From contig NZ_JACIDR010000002.1 in assembly GCF_014196425.1 (NCBI RefSeq), positions 62,001 to 126,000 of the forward strand: 64,000 nucleotides of DNA. The letters run 5' to 3'. Below the pieces are notes generated by a model that made no database searches, was not told the origin of the DNA, and worked only from the letters and a program-made list of their open reading frames with translations. The position numbers and the translations under genes are program-made. Positions 10,027 to 17,539 of this stretch are shown in pieces. Positions within the stretch are counted from its first letter, which is position 1; every line of letters begins with the position of its first letter. Origin of the DNA: Hansschlegelia beijingensis (GTDB lineage: Bacteria; Pseudomonadota; Alphaproteobacteria; Rhizobiales; Methylopilaceae).

Positions 10027-11232
10027 CTAAGACTCGCTGGCCGGGGCGGGGTCTACGGCGACGCCGGGGCGCACACGTTGGAGGCCGTCGACGATGACCT
10101 CGTCGCCCGCTTTCAAACCCTCCCGCACGACCACGTCGGCGCCGAAATTTGCGCCGGTCGTGATGCGCCGTTGCACCGCCTTTCCGTCCTCCACCAGCAT
10201 GACGAAGTTGCCGCCCTGGTCGGTCAGCACCGCCTTCTGCGGGATGACCAGAGCTTCCACGGGATCCTTGCTTTGGGCGAACACCCGGGCGAACTGCCCG
10301 TCGATGAGCGCGCCGCGCGGATTTGGAAACACGGCGCGCAAGGTCAGGGTGTCGGTGTTCGGATCGACCTTCACGCCGGTGTAGTCGATCGTGCCGGTTT
10401 CGGGATATTCCGCGCCGGTCGACAGGAAGAGGTGGACGGCGACGCTCTCCGTCGACTTCGCGCGGTCGCCTTCGGTCACTTGCAGAACGGTTCGGTCGCT
10501 GACCGGGAACGTGACGTAGATCGGGTCCTGGCTGACGATTGTCGCCAGGGTGCCGCTGCTCGGTCCGACCAGGGCGCCGACCGACACGGATGCACGACCG
10601 ACGCGGCCATCGAACGGCGCCTTGATCTCCGTATAGCCGAAGTTGATCTGCGCCTGCTCCACGGCGGACCGCGCCTGTTCGACCGCGGCCTGCGCCTCCT
10701 TCTCGGCCGCGATGCGGTCATCGAGGATCGACTCGGAGACGAAGTTTTGCTTGATCAAGGAGCGGGCGCGGTCCGCCTGCTTGATGGCGTTCCACTCATC
10801 GGCTTCGGCCTTCGCGAGATTGGCGAGCGCGGCGTTGAGTTCTGCCTGATAGGCGTTCTGCTGAATGACGAAGAGCAGGTCGTTGGCCTTGACCATCGCC
10901 CCCTCCGAGTAGGCTCTCTTGGTGAGAAAGCCCTGAACACGCGCGACAAGGTCGACCTTCTGGACGGCTTCGACGCGGCCGATGAAGCTCAGGCCCGGAT
11001 TGGTCGGTCGCTCGGCCGCCTTGATGACAGCCACCGGCACGGGAACCGAGGACGGGGGTTCTTTGCCGGCCGTGTCGCTCTCGCCGCATGCGGCCGTAAG
11101 CAGGCTGGCGGCGATGGAGACGCAGAGGATGAACCCGGTGCGCACGTTGCTGGCGCGGGGCGCGGAAGTCCGCCCCGTGAACCATGACGGCAGCCGTAAC
11201 AACCGATCGCTCGACAATCGATCGTCCATCAT
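10027..11232 (-). CDS. RND efflux periplasmic adaptor (membrane fusion lipoprotein)
   Basis: A 401-residue AcrA-type adaptor. The N-terminus is long before a hydrophobic segment ending in the lipobox LTAAC near residue 49, so it is probably a lipoprotein; the MM start is at 11232. The lipoyl/barrel domain (GFLTKRAYSEGAMVKANDLL near 110), an alpha-hairpin rich in Ala/Glu/Gln (about 125-195), and the downstream beta-barrel (FDGRVGRASVSVGALVGPSS) are all visible. It precedes the pump gene and couples it to an outer-membrane channel. Confidence 0.92.
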   Translation of the reverse strand: MMDDRLSSDRLLRLPSWFTGRTSAPRASNVRTGFILCVSIAASLLTAACGESDTAGKEPPSSVPVPVAVIKAAERPTNPGLSFIGRVEAVQKVDLVARVQGFLTKRAYSEGAMVKANDLLFVIQQNAYQAELNAALANLAKAEADEWNAIKQADRARSLIKQNFVSESILDDRIAAEKEAQAAVEQARSAVEQAQINFGYTEIKAPFDGRVGRASVSVGALVGPSSGTLATIVSQDPIYVTFPVSDRTVLQVTEGDRAKSTESVAVHLFLSTGAEYPETGTIDYTGVKVDPNTDTLTLRAVFPNPRGALIDGQFARVFAQSKDPVEALVIPQKAVLTDQGGNFVMLVEDGKAVQRRITTGANFGADVVVREGLKAGDEVIVDGLQRVRPGVAVDPAPASES

Positions 11233-11589
11233 CCTGCTCTCACCAATGCAACTACAAGCTGGAGGCGTTCATTCTCTCCGAGGACGTGTGCTGCAGCGGA
11301 ACCTCTGTCGGCCGAACGCGGCCGCCGAAGAGAGTGTTGTAACCGGCGCAAGGCGAAGCCGCTTGAGGGAGATCAATGCCGTGTCGCCGCCAGCCACGCG
11401 AAGCATGCATCGGCTTCCGGAGCGGGTCGGCGGCCGCACCGACGGATCTGCGCGCCAGGCAAGCGGTCCCGGGCAGCACGGCCCGCGCCTGTCTCGGAGC
11501 GTCTCCTCTCGAAGGCGCCTCCTACTCAGGAGTCCTCGCCGACGGATGTCGCCCGATGCGGACGCCCGCGGTGTTGGCGCTGGCGAAGG
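11233..11589. other. Intergenic region containing the efflux-operon promoter
   Basis: A 357 bp gap between the stop of the MarR gene and the start of the adaptor gene, all on the minus strand. I find no copy of the marR-ubiD operator (core ATCGTCAG...CTGACGAT) here, so direct MarR control of efflux is not supported by a visible site. No gene or RNA is apparent. Confidence 0.5.
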
Positions 11590-12066
11590 TCAGAGATTGC
11601 GGAGCAGCGCGCGTCCGACGTCGTTGTTGGCTTCCACCAGCCGGTGCAGCTGGGTGATGAACAACCGGCGCTCTTCCTCCGGAAGCGGCTCGATGAGCCG
11701 GCGATGGGCGCGTTCAAGCGCGTCCTGCATCTCGATGATCAGCGTCTGCCCGGCCTCCGTGAGGTAGCTCCGGCGGATGCGTCGGTCCTTCTCTGTCGCC
11801 TCGCGCCGCACGAGGCCGCGCGCCTCGAGCCGCGAGAGCACGTTCGAGGTCGTCGTTCGGTCAATCCCGATGTCCGCTGCGAGCGACACCTGGTCCGCCC
11901 CGGGCCGCATCAGGAGCACCTGCAGAACGCTGGATTGCACCGGCGTGGTGCCATAGGCCTCGCACTCCTGAAGGTAGATCGACACATAGATCTGGTGGAG
12001 ACGGCGGATCATGAAGCCGGGGCGCGCGAACAACCCCTCGGCCTTCGATTTGGCATGCTCGTTCAA
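11590..12066 (-). CDS. MarR-family transcriptional regulator
   Basis: A winged-helix repressor that probably senses an aromatic ligand. The preferred start is the TTG at 12066, with a GGAG 6 bases upstream, giving 158 residues; an ATG at 12258 would add 64 residues with no family resemblance. The dimer helices (GFMIRRLHQIYVSIYLQECE), recognition helix (DRTTTSNVLSRLEARGLVRR) and wing (KDRRIRRSYLTEAGQ) are clear. It is divergent from the ubiD operon, and two palindromic sites lie between them. Downstream on the same strand are the RND pump genes. Confidence 0.85.
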   Translation of the reverse strand: MNEHAKSKAEGLFARPGFMIRRLHQIYVSIYLQECEAYGTTPVQSSVLQVLLMRPGADQVSLAADIGIDRTTTSNVLSRLEARGLVRREATEKDRRIRRSYLTEAGQTLIIEMQDALERAHRRLIEPLPEEERRLFITQLHRLVEANNDVGRALLRNL

Positions 12067-12316
12067 CGCGCGCTCCGTCCGCAAGTCGTCGCCCCGGCTT
12101 CCGACAGTCGTTTCGGCTTGTGATCCATCCGAAATAGGCTCTCCGCCGGCGCACGTTCGGCTGGGGCCGCAGGGGCTCCAGACCCTTGAGTCAAAGGCCC
12201 TTCGGGCCGGGAGCGGCTCAGGCGGCCCTACTATGACGCAGCCGTCATCGCCCCGCACCGGGGTCGGTTGCGCCCTATTTTGGCAGCGGCGCCCAACAAA
12301 CGAGATTGACGACCCC

Positions 12317-12340
12317 GCATATCCTCACAATGCTGACGAT
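12317..12340. promoter_or_regulatory. Second, degenerate copy of the marR-ubiD operator
   Basis: Read on the minus strand this 24-base segment agrees at 20 positions with the core of the perfect palindrome at 12377-12412 (both begin ATCGTCAGCAT). The centres are about 66 bp apart, roughly six helical turns, which is suitable for cooperative binding of two dimers. The proposal rests on sequence only. Confidence 0.5.
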
Positions 12341-12376
12341 CAGGAGCAGGCCAAGGTGAACGCCTTGGCTCTTCTC

Positions 12377-12412
12377 TAAACCATATCGTCAGTATGCTGA
12401 CGATATGGTTTA
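12377..12412. promoter_or_regulatory. 36 bp palindromic operator between marR and ubiD
   Basis: Two perfect 16-base arms (TAAACCATATCGTCAG and its reverse complement) are separated by four bases. It is AT-rich relative to its surroundings, has no T-tract on either side, and lies 155 bp before the ubiD start, so an operator is more likely than a terminator. A MarR dimer is the obvious candidate to bind it. Confidence 0.7.
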
Positions 12413-12567
12413 GATCGTCACAGCCAGGCGGCGCGCATGTCTCTTGCGCGCCTCAGATGGCGGCTGCGCCAGTGGATGCCCCGCCGGTGCTGCTGGGCGC
12501 CGCACGACGGCCGAGCGGCGTTGGGTTTTGCCGCCTGTTGTTCAGGACGCGCTTCGATGGAGTTGAA

Positions 12568-13971
12568 GTGAGCCATTTCGACAATGCCGACCGGCAGAGC
12601 CTTCGCGGGTTCCTGAACATGGTTCGGAACCGGTTCCCCGACGAGTACCTGCAGATCTCCGGGAGGATCGAGACTCTCTACCAGTCGACCTCGATCGTGT
12701 TCGAGCTCGAGCGCGCCGGCCGCAGCCCGGTCGTCATGTTCGACGACATCGGCGGCAAGGGCATGCCTTGCGTCACCAACGTGGCGGCGAGCCGCAAGCT
12801 CCTCGCGGCGTGCCTCGACGTCGCCGAGCAGGATCTTCCGACCGTCTTCCGCGATCGCAGCCAGCGCTACCTGCCCTGCGAGACGGTCGACGAAGCCCCC
12901 TGGAACGACATCGTTCTCGAAGGCGACGACGTCGACCTGACGAGGCTGCCGATCCCGCACCAGTTCACGGTCGACGCCGCGCCCTACATCACGGCCGGCC
13001 AGATCACGGCCCGCGATCCGAAGACCGGCGTGGACACCACCGGCTTCCACCGCCTGATGCTCAAGGGCAAGAACCGGCTGGGCGTGTCGCTGCATTCGCG
13101 CCGCCGCATGCATGAGTTCCACCGCCGCGCCGAAGAAATGGGCCAGTCATTGCCCGCCGCGATCACCATCGGCGTGCATCCGCTCCATTACATGGGCTCG
13201 ATGACCTACGCCTATCCGCCGCATGTGCGGAAATTCGAGATCATCGGCGGCCTGTTCGGCGAGCCTTATCGGCTCGCCCGGTGCGGCGTGCAGGACCTCG
13301 AGGTGCCGGCGGGCGCGGAGATCATCATCGAGGGCGAGATCCTCGCCGACGTTCGCGAGCCGGAGGGGCCGTTCGGCGAATTCACCGGCTACGCCTCCTA
13401 CAGGAGCACCCAGAACGTCTTCGTCGCGCACCGGATCAGGATGCGTCGCGACGCCATGTTCCACAGCGTCGTCGCCGGCATGGCGAAGGATCACATCCTG
13501 ATCTCGTGCATCACCCGCGAGGGCGAGATCCTCAACGCGCTGAAGCGCAACATTCCGAACGTCAAGGCCGTCCACGTGCCGCACTCGACCTGCGGCGCCT
13601 TCATGGCGGTGATCTCGCTGAAGAAGATCGCCGAGGGCGAGCCGCAGATGGCCGCCATGGCGGCGCTCAGCACAGAGCTCTACACAAAGTACGTCATCGT
13701 CGTGGACGACGACGTCGACATCTTCGACATGAACGACGTCTTCTGGGCGATCGCGACCCGCGTGCGGGCGGAGAAGGACATCTTCTTCGTGCCCGGCTGC
13801 AAGGGCGCGATCCTCGACCCGAGCTCGGATCCCGAGAACTTCACGCTCACGAAGATGGGCATCGACGCCACGCGCCCCACCGGCCGCGACTTCGCGGAAC
13901 GCCTCGTCATCTCCGACGAGGAGCGGGCGAAGGCCCGGGAGATCCTCGAACGCGCAGGCGTACGGCTCTGA
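12568..13971 (+). CDS. ubiD: UbiD-family prenylated-FMN-dependent decarboxylase
   Basis: This enzyme reversibly decarboxylates an aromatic or alpha,beta-unsaturated acid using prenyl-FMN made by UbiX. The GTG at 12568 is preferred: GGAG lies 5 bases upstream and the product then begins near the usual SLRGFLNMV helix, giving 467 residues. An ATG at 12394 lies inside the operator and adds 58 unrelated residues. The family motif EGPFGEFTGYASY, holding the catalytic glutamate, is near residue 265. The ubiX gene is two genes downstream. Substrate is not identifiable; hydroxybenzoate or vanillate-type acids are plausible given the MarR regulator and efflux pump. Confidence 0.92.
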   Translation: MSHFDNADRQSLRGFLNMVRNRFPDEYLQISGRIETLYQSTSIVFELERAGRSPVVMFDDIGGKGMPCVTNVAASRKLLAACLDVAEQDLPTVFRDRSQRYLPCETVDEAPWNDIVLEGDDVDLTRLPIPHQFTVDAAPYITAGQITARDPKTGVDTTGFHRLMLKGKNRLGVSLHSRRRMHEFHRRAEEMGQSLPAAITIGVHPLHYMGSMTYAYPPHVRKFEIIGGLFGEPYRLARCGVQDLEVPAGAEIIIEGEILADVREPEGPFGEFTGYASYRSTQNVFVAHRIRMRRDAMFHSVVAGMAKDHILISCITREGEILNALKRNIPNVKAVHVPHSTCGAFMAVISLKKIAEGEPQMAAMAALSTELYTKYVIVVDDDVDIFDMNDVFWAIATRVRAEKDIFFVPGCKGAILDPSSDPENFTLTKMGIDATRPTGRDFAERLVISDEERAKAREILERAGVRL

Positions 13972-14016
13972 GGGGCGGCCGCCCGGCCGCCGACACGGCC
14001 GGCGCGCCCGGCGAGC

Positions 14017-14571
14017 ATGGGAGAGCAAGATGCGCGGCCGCGTGACGGAGAGCCTCGCCTCGTGAGCGCGCCCGATCCAGCGGAGGCGCCGTCGCTGCGC
14101 GACTTCGCCGTCGCGACCTATGGCGGCGACGGCGTGCAGGCCGCGTGTCTGACGCTGCAGGACGCGCATGGGCTTGACGTGAACGTCGTGCTGTTCGCGG
14201 CCTGGGCCGGCGCTGTCGCGGGCCGGGCGCTCGGCCCCCAGGACGCCGCCGCGGCGTCCGAGGCGGTGCGCCGCTGGCGCGAGGAGGTCGTGCGGCCGCT
14301 GCGGTCCGTCCGGCGCGCCCTCAAGTCCATGGAGCCGCTGGCCGACGCGCGCGCGGCGCTCCGGGCCCGGGTCAAGGCGGCGGAGCTCGAAGCCGAATTG
14401 CTGCAGCTGGACGCGCTCGAGGGTTTCGCGGCCAAGCTCGGTCGCCCCTCCGCGCCATGCGCCGCGCTTGTGAGCTCCAACCTCTCGGCCGTCGCCGACG
14501 GCCTTCCTGCAGACGCCCAGGACGCGGTCGCGGCGATCGCGGCCGCCTGCCACTCCGGATCAACCGCATGA
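14017..14571 (+). CDS. TIGR02444/DUF2390-family protein between ubiD and ubiX
   Basis: A 184-residue protein of unknown function. The core is typical of TIGR02444: a FAVATYGGDGVQAACLTLQD segment, then GLDVNVVLFAAWAGAVAGRAL, and a WREEVVRPLRSVRRALK helix. The start is uncertain: ATG at 14017, or GTG at 14062 (15 codons later) closer to the conserved core. It lies 45 bp after ubiD and its stop overlaps the ubiX start by 4 bp (ATGA), so it is translated with the decarboxylase genes. A helper role for UbiD/UbiX is inference from position only; the small BsdD/YclD-type subunit found in some decarboxylase operons is a different family. Confidence 0.8.
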   Translation: MGEQDARPRDGEPRLVSAPDPAEAPSLRDFAVATYGGDGVQAACLTLQDAHGLDVNVVLFAAWAGAVAGRALGPQDAAAASEAVRRWREEVVRPLRSVRRALKSMEPLADARAALRARVKAAELEAELLQLDALEGFAAKLGRPSAPCAALVSSNLSAVADGLPADAQDAVAAIAAACHSGSTA

Positions 14572-15146
14572 AACGCCTCATCGTCGCGATCACCGGCGCC
14601 TCAGGGGCGATCTATGGCGTCCGCGCGCTGGAGATGCTGCGCGACGTCGGCGTCGAGACCCACCTCATCCTCACGGTCGCCGGCATCCGGACGATCAACG
14701 CGGAGCTCGATCTCGGCGTCGACGCCGTGCGGGCGCTCGCGGACCACACCCACAACCCCAAGGACATCGGCGCGTCGATCTCGTCGGGCTCCTACGTGAC
14801 GGACGGCATGCTGGTGGCCCCCTGCTCGATCAAGAGCCTGAGCGGCATCGCGCATTGCTACAATGACGAGCTGGTGGTCCGCGCCGCGGATGTGTGCCTC
14901 AAGGAGCGCCGCCGCGTCGTCCTGCTGCTGCGCGAGACGCCGTTCCACCTCGGCCATATCGAGCTGATGGCGCAGGCCACCCGCAACGGCGCGATCGTGA
15001 TGCCGCCCGTGCCGGCCTTCTACCACCGCCCGGCGACGATCGACGACATCGTCAACCAGACGGTCGCCCGGGCGCTCGACCTGTTCGGCGTCTCCGTGCA
15101 GGCGATCCGGCGCTGGAACGGCCGAGCCTCCATCGGGGCGGCCTAG
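14568..15146 (+). CDS. ubiX: UbiX-family flavin prenyltransferase
   Basis: This enzyme attaches a dimethylallyl group to FMN, producing the prenyl-FMN cofactor that UbiD needs. It has 192 residues, the normal size. The FMN-binding start MKRLIVAITGASGAIYGVRA, the SSGSYVTDGMLVAPCSIKSL segment and RRVVLLLRETPFHLGHIELM are diagnostic. Its ATG overlaps the stop of the TIGR02444 gene. Because it is coupled to ubiD, it probably serves this dedicated decarboxylase rather than only ubiquinone synthesis. Confidence 0.95.
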   Translation: MKRLIVAITGASGAIYGVRALEMLRDVGVETHLILTVAGIRTINAELDLGVDAVRALADHTHNPKDIGASISSGSYVTDGMLVAPCSIKSLSGIAHCYNDELVVRAADVCLKERRRVVLLLRETPFHLGHIELMAQATRNGAIVMPPVPAFYHRPATIDDIVNQTVARALDLFGVSVQAIRRWNGRASIGAA

Positions 15147-15216
15147 TCGACGCGCGCCAACGCTTCGACCGGTCGCCTCAATCACAAGAACCGCAGGCTT
15201 CCGCCGTAGCGAAGGT

Positions 15217-15633
15217 TCACTTGGCGCGCGTCCAGACCTGCGTCTTGCAGAAAACGCCCAGCGCGCAGCCTTGCACCTTCAGCTTCTGATCGCTCGGCTG
15301 AGACATGTACGCCTTGTAGGTCCGGCCATCCTCGGGATTGTAGATCTGGCCCAGCCACTGATCGCCCGAGGGCTTCATGCCGCTCAGCAGCGACAGGCCG
15401 ACGATCGGCCGATCCCGCTTCGAGGCGTCGGGATTGTAGATGTCGAGTTTCGGCTTGCCTTCCGCAGTGTTCGGCTCCTGAAGCGACAGGATCGTGGCGC
15501 AAAGCGCCTGACCGCAGTCGGCCACGCGGACGCGGGCCTGGTTCTTTGGCGTGTTCCACACGCCGACCGGATCAGCCATCGCGGCGCCGGTCGAGAGGAT
15601 GACAAGCGCGGATGCGAGCGCCTCACGGATCAT
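15217..15633 (-). CDS. DUF2147 secreted protein
   Basis: A 138-residue exported protein with a signal peptide (about residues 1-20, ending AMA before DPVGVW). The DUF2147 pattern is clear: GVWNTPKNQARVRVADCG..LCATI at the start, GLSLLSGMKP in the middle, and W.GQIYNPEDGRTYKAYM..L.VQGC near the end. The fold is a small beta-barrel of the lipocalin type by family knowledge. Function is unknown; no clear operon partner. Confidence 0.85.
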   Translation of the reverse strand: MIREALASALVILSTGAAMADPVGVWNTPKNQARVRVADCGQALCATILSLQEPNTAEGKPKLDIYNPDASKRDRPIVGLSLLSGMKPSGDQWLGQIYNPEDGRTYKAYMSQPSDQKLKVQGCALGVFCKTQVWTRAK

Positions 15634-15686
15634 GATTGGTCTCCTTGGCAGAGGTGAGCGAAAGCCGGGTGAGCGCCGGAGCGGCG

Positions 15687-16814
15687 CTAGTCCGCCTGAA
15701 GCAGGATGGCCGAGGGCCGGATGCGGGTCGCCGCGGCGACGGCCGCGAGCGTCGCGGGAAACACGCGGGCGACGGCCGCGCCCGCGGTCTGGGCGACGCT
15801 AAGCATCAACGCCTGCGAGAGGAGCGTCGCGAGACCCACCTGCCTCGTGACGTCCGCGGCCAGGCGGCGCTGGAACGTCTGGCTGTCCGCTCCGCCGAGC
15901 ATCGTCAGCGCCGCGAGCCGGGCGCTGTGCAGGGCGATCGACATGCCCTCCCCGGCGAAGGACGGGATCACCGCCGCCTGGTCGCCAAGCCGCCAAAGGC
16001 CGTCCTCCGCGTCCGGTCGCACGAGGCCATAGGGGATCCGGGCGACGGCGAGCGGGCGCTCATGCCGGGGCGAGGCCCCCTTCAGGAGTTCGCCGAGCCG
16101 CGGCGCCGCGGCCATGACTGCCGCAAGCAGGGACGCCCACTCGCGGCCGTGCCCGGCGAACGTTTCGGCCCGAACCACGAGACACAGGTTGGCGATCCCG
16201 TCCTCGACAAGCTCGAGTCCGGCGTAGCCTCCCTCGAACAGGCCGATCTCGACGGCGCGGGCGAGCTCGGCCGTCGCCGACGGCCTAAGCCGAAAATGCG
16301 CCTTCAGGCCGATCAGGTCGTTCTGCCTGCCAGGCGGGCGCCGTCGCCCCCGGAGGTCATGCTTGCCGGTCGCGAGCGCCGCCTCCCTGGCGATCAACTC
16401 CGTCCCGTTCTCGAGCCGCGCCGACCAGCCGCCAAGGACCTGCCGGAGGTCTCGAACGGCTGATCCGCGCAGGACCGCAACGCCGGCGCCGGCGGCGCGG
16501 GCGAGCAACGCCTCGTCGAGGCGCCGCCGCGAAAGGCTTGCGGCCCGGAAGGGCAGCGCCCGCTGCGCCGAGACGGATCCATGCGAAACGCGCACGATCT
16601 CCACTGGAACGGCGCCGAGCGCGCCGACGTCGACGCCCAGCGCCGCCAGGTAGCCGAGCGCTTCGCCGCTCAGAAACTCTCCGCAGACCTTGTCGTGCGG
16701 GCCGCCTTCGCGTTCGACCAGGACCACGTCGCGCCCCGCCCGCGCGAGTTCGACCGCGAAGGCCGCGCCCGCGGGGCCGCCGCCCACGACCGCGACGTCA
16801 TGGCGGGCGGTCAT
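15687..16814 (-). CDS. FAD-dependent oxidoreductase of the type III polyketide operon
   Basis: A 375-residue flavoprotein of the geranylgeranyl-reductase/aromatic-hydroxylase type. The Rossmann motif VAVVGGGPAGAAFAVELARA is at residue 6, followed by an ERE-type acidic turn and the KVCGEFLSGEAL segment. The second FAD motif (LWRLGDQAAVIPSFAGEGMS) is near residue 285. Its start overlaps the methyltransferase stop by 4 bp, so it is the third gene of the operon. By analogy with SrsC in Streptomyces phenolic-lipid clusters it may hydroxylate or oxidise the polyketide ring. Confidence 0.88.
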   Translation of the reverse strand: MTARHDVAVVGGGPAGAAFAVELARAGRDVVLVEREGGPHDKVCGEFLSGEALGYLAALGVDVGALGAVPVEIVRVSHGSVSAQRALPFRAASLSRRRLDEALLARAAGAGVAVLRGSAVRDLRQVLGGWSARLENGTELIAREAALATGKHDLRGRRRPPGRQNDLIGLKAHFRLRPSATAELARAVEIGLFEGGYAGLELVEDGIANLCLVVRAETFAGHGREWASLLAAVMAAAPRLGELLKGASPRHERPLAVARIPYGLVRPDAEDGLWRLGDQAAVIPSFAGEGMSIALHSARLAALTMLGGADSQTFQRRLAADVTRQVGLATLLSQALMLSVAQTAGAAVARVFPATLAAVAAATRIRPSAILLQAD

Positions 16815-17539
16815 GCGGGTTTCGTCCGGTCTACGCAGAGCCGGAACGGAAACCGCCGGCTGACCCGGGCTGCGTCGGGCCGTATGCCGGCTTCTGCGAG
16901 CATGCGGCGCCAGTCGGCCGCGACAAAGCTGCGCGCGAACGACACGGGTCCGTCGTGCTGGACGAAGGGGTGCAGCCGCAGCGCTCGCGAGGCGGCCTTG
17001 AAGCCCGAGAAGGCCAGCTGATGACGGTGGAGATCGTTGATGAACCAACCGAGCGCGGCGGCGCCCTCCATCCAGACCAGGAAGCGCAGAAGCGCCGTAT
17101 CGTCGAGGTGATGTGCGAACAGCGAGCTGACGATCACGTCGACGCTGTCGTCGGGGCGATAGTCGAAGATGTCCGCGGTGCGCCACGCGATGTTCATGCC
17201 CTGCGGGGTCGCCTCCGCGGCCGCGCGCGCAGACCAGCGGTTGCGGTCGACGCCCGTGAGATCGATCGCGAGGCCACGCTTCGCCGCCCAATGCGCGATC
17301 GCGCGGAGCGTGTCGCCGTAGCCGCAGCCGACATCGACCACGCGGAGGGCGCGATCCCTGGGCCATCTTCCGTCCCGAGCCAGGCGATGCAGGAACTCGA
17401 GCGTCGGCCGGTAGCCGAGCGACATACGGTTCACGGTCGCCAGATCGGAGAGGCACCCGCGGAACGTGTCATAGTCGACATCGTCGGCGTCCATGAGTTC
17501 CGCAGCATCGGACCGCCGCCTGCGGTCGAAGGGGGTCAT
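16811..17539 (-). CDS. SAM-dependent methyltransferase of the type III polyketide operon
   Basis: A 242-residue class I methyltransferase. Motif I, RVVDVGCGYGDTLRAIA, is near residue 68, motif II (DLTGVDRNRW) follows, and the conserved SSLFAHHLDD motif is near 138. The start at 17539 (ATG) overlaps the polyketide synthase stop by 4 bp; the longer frame upstream lies within the synthase gene. It most likely methylates the resorcinol or pyrone product, as SrsB does in Streptomyces, but that is inference by gene order. Confidence 0.87.
   Translation of the reverse strand: MTPFDRRRRSDAAELMDADDVDYDTFRGCLSDLATVNRMSLGYRPTLEFLHRLARDGRWPRDRALRVVDVGCGYGDTLRAIAHWAAKRGLAIDLTGVDRNRWSARAAAEATPQGMNIAWRTADIFDYRPDDSVDVIVSSLFAHHLDDTALLRFLVWMEGAAALGWFINDLHRHQLAFSGFKAASRALRLHPFVQHDGPVSFARSFVAADWRRMLAEAGIRPDAARVSRRFPFRLCVDRTKPA

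Noticed and set aside
12377-12412. Palindrome as a rho-independent terminator for either flanking gene
   Set aside because: It is AT-rich, lacks a T-tract, and lies between two diverging genes, where no terminator is needed.
12394-12567. N-terminal extension of UbiD starting at ATG 12394
   Set aside because: That ATG lies inside the palindromic operator, has no ribosome-binding site, and the 58 added residues do not resemble UbiD proteins; GTG 12568 has a good site.
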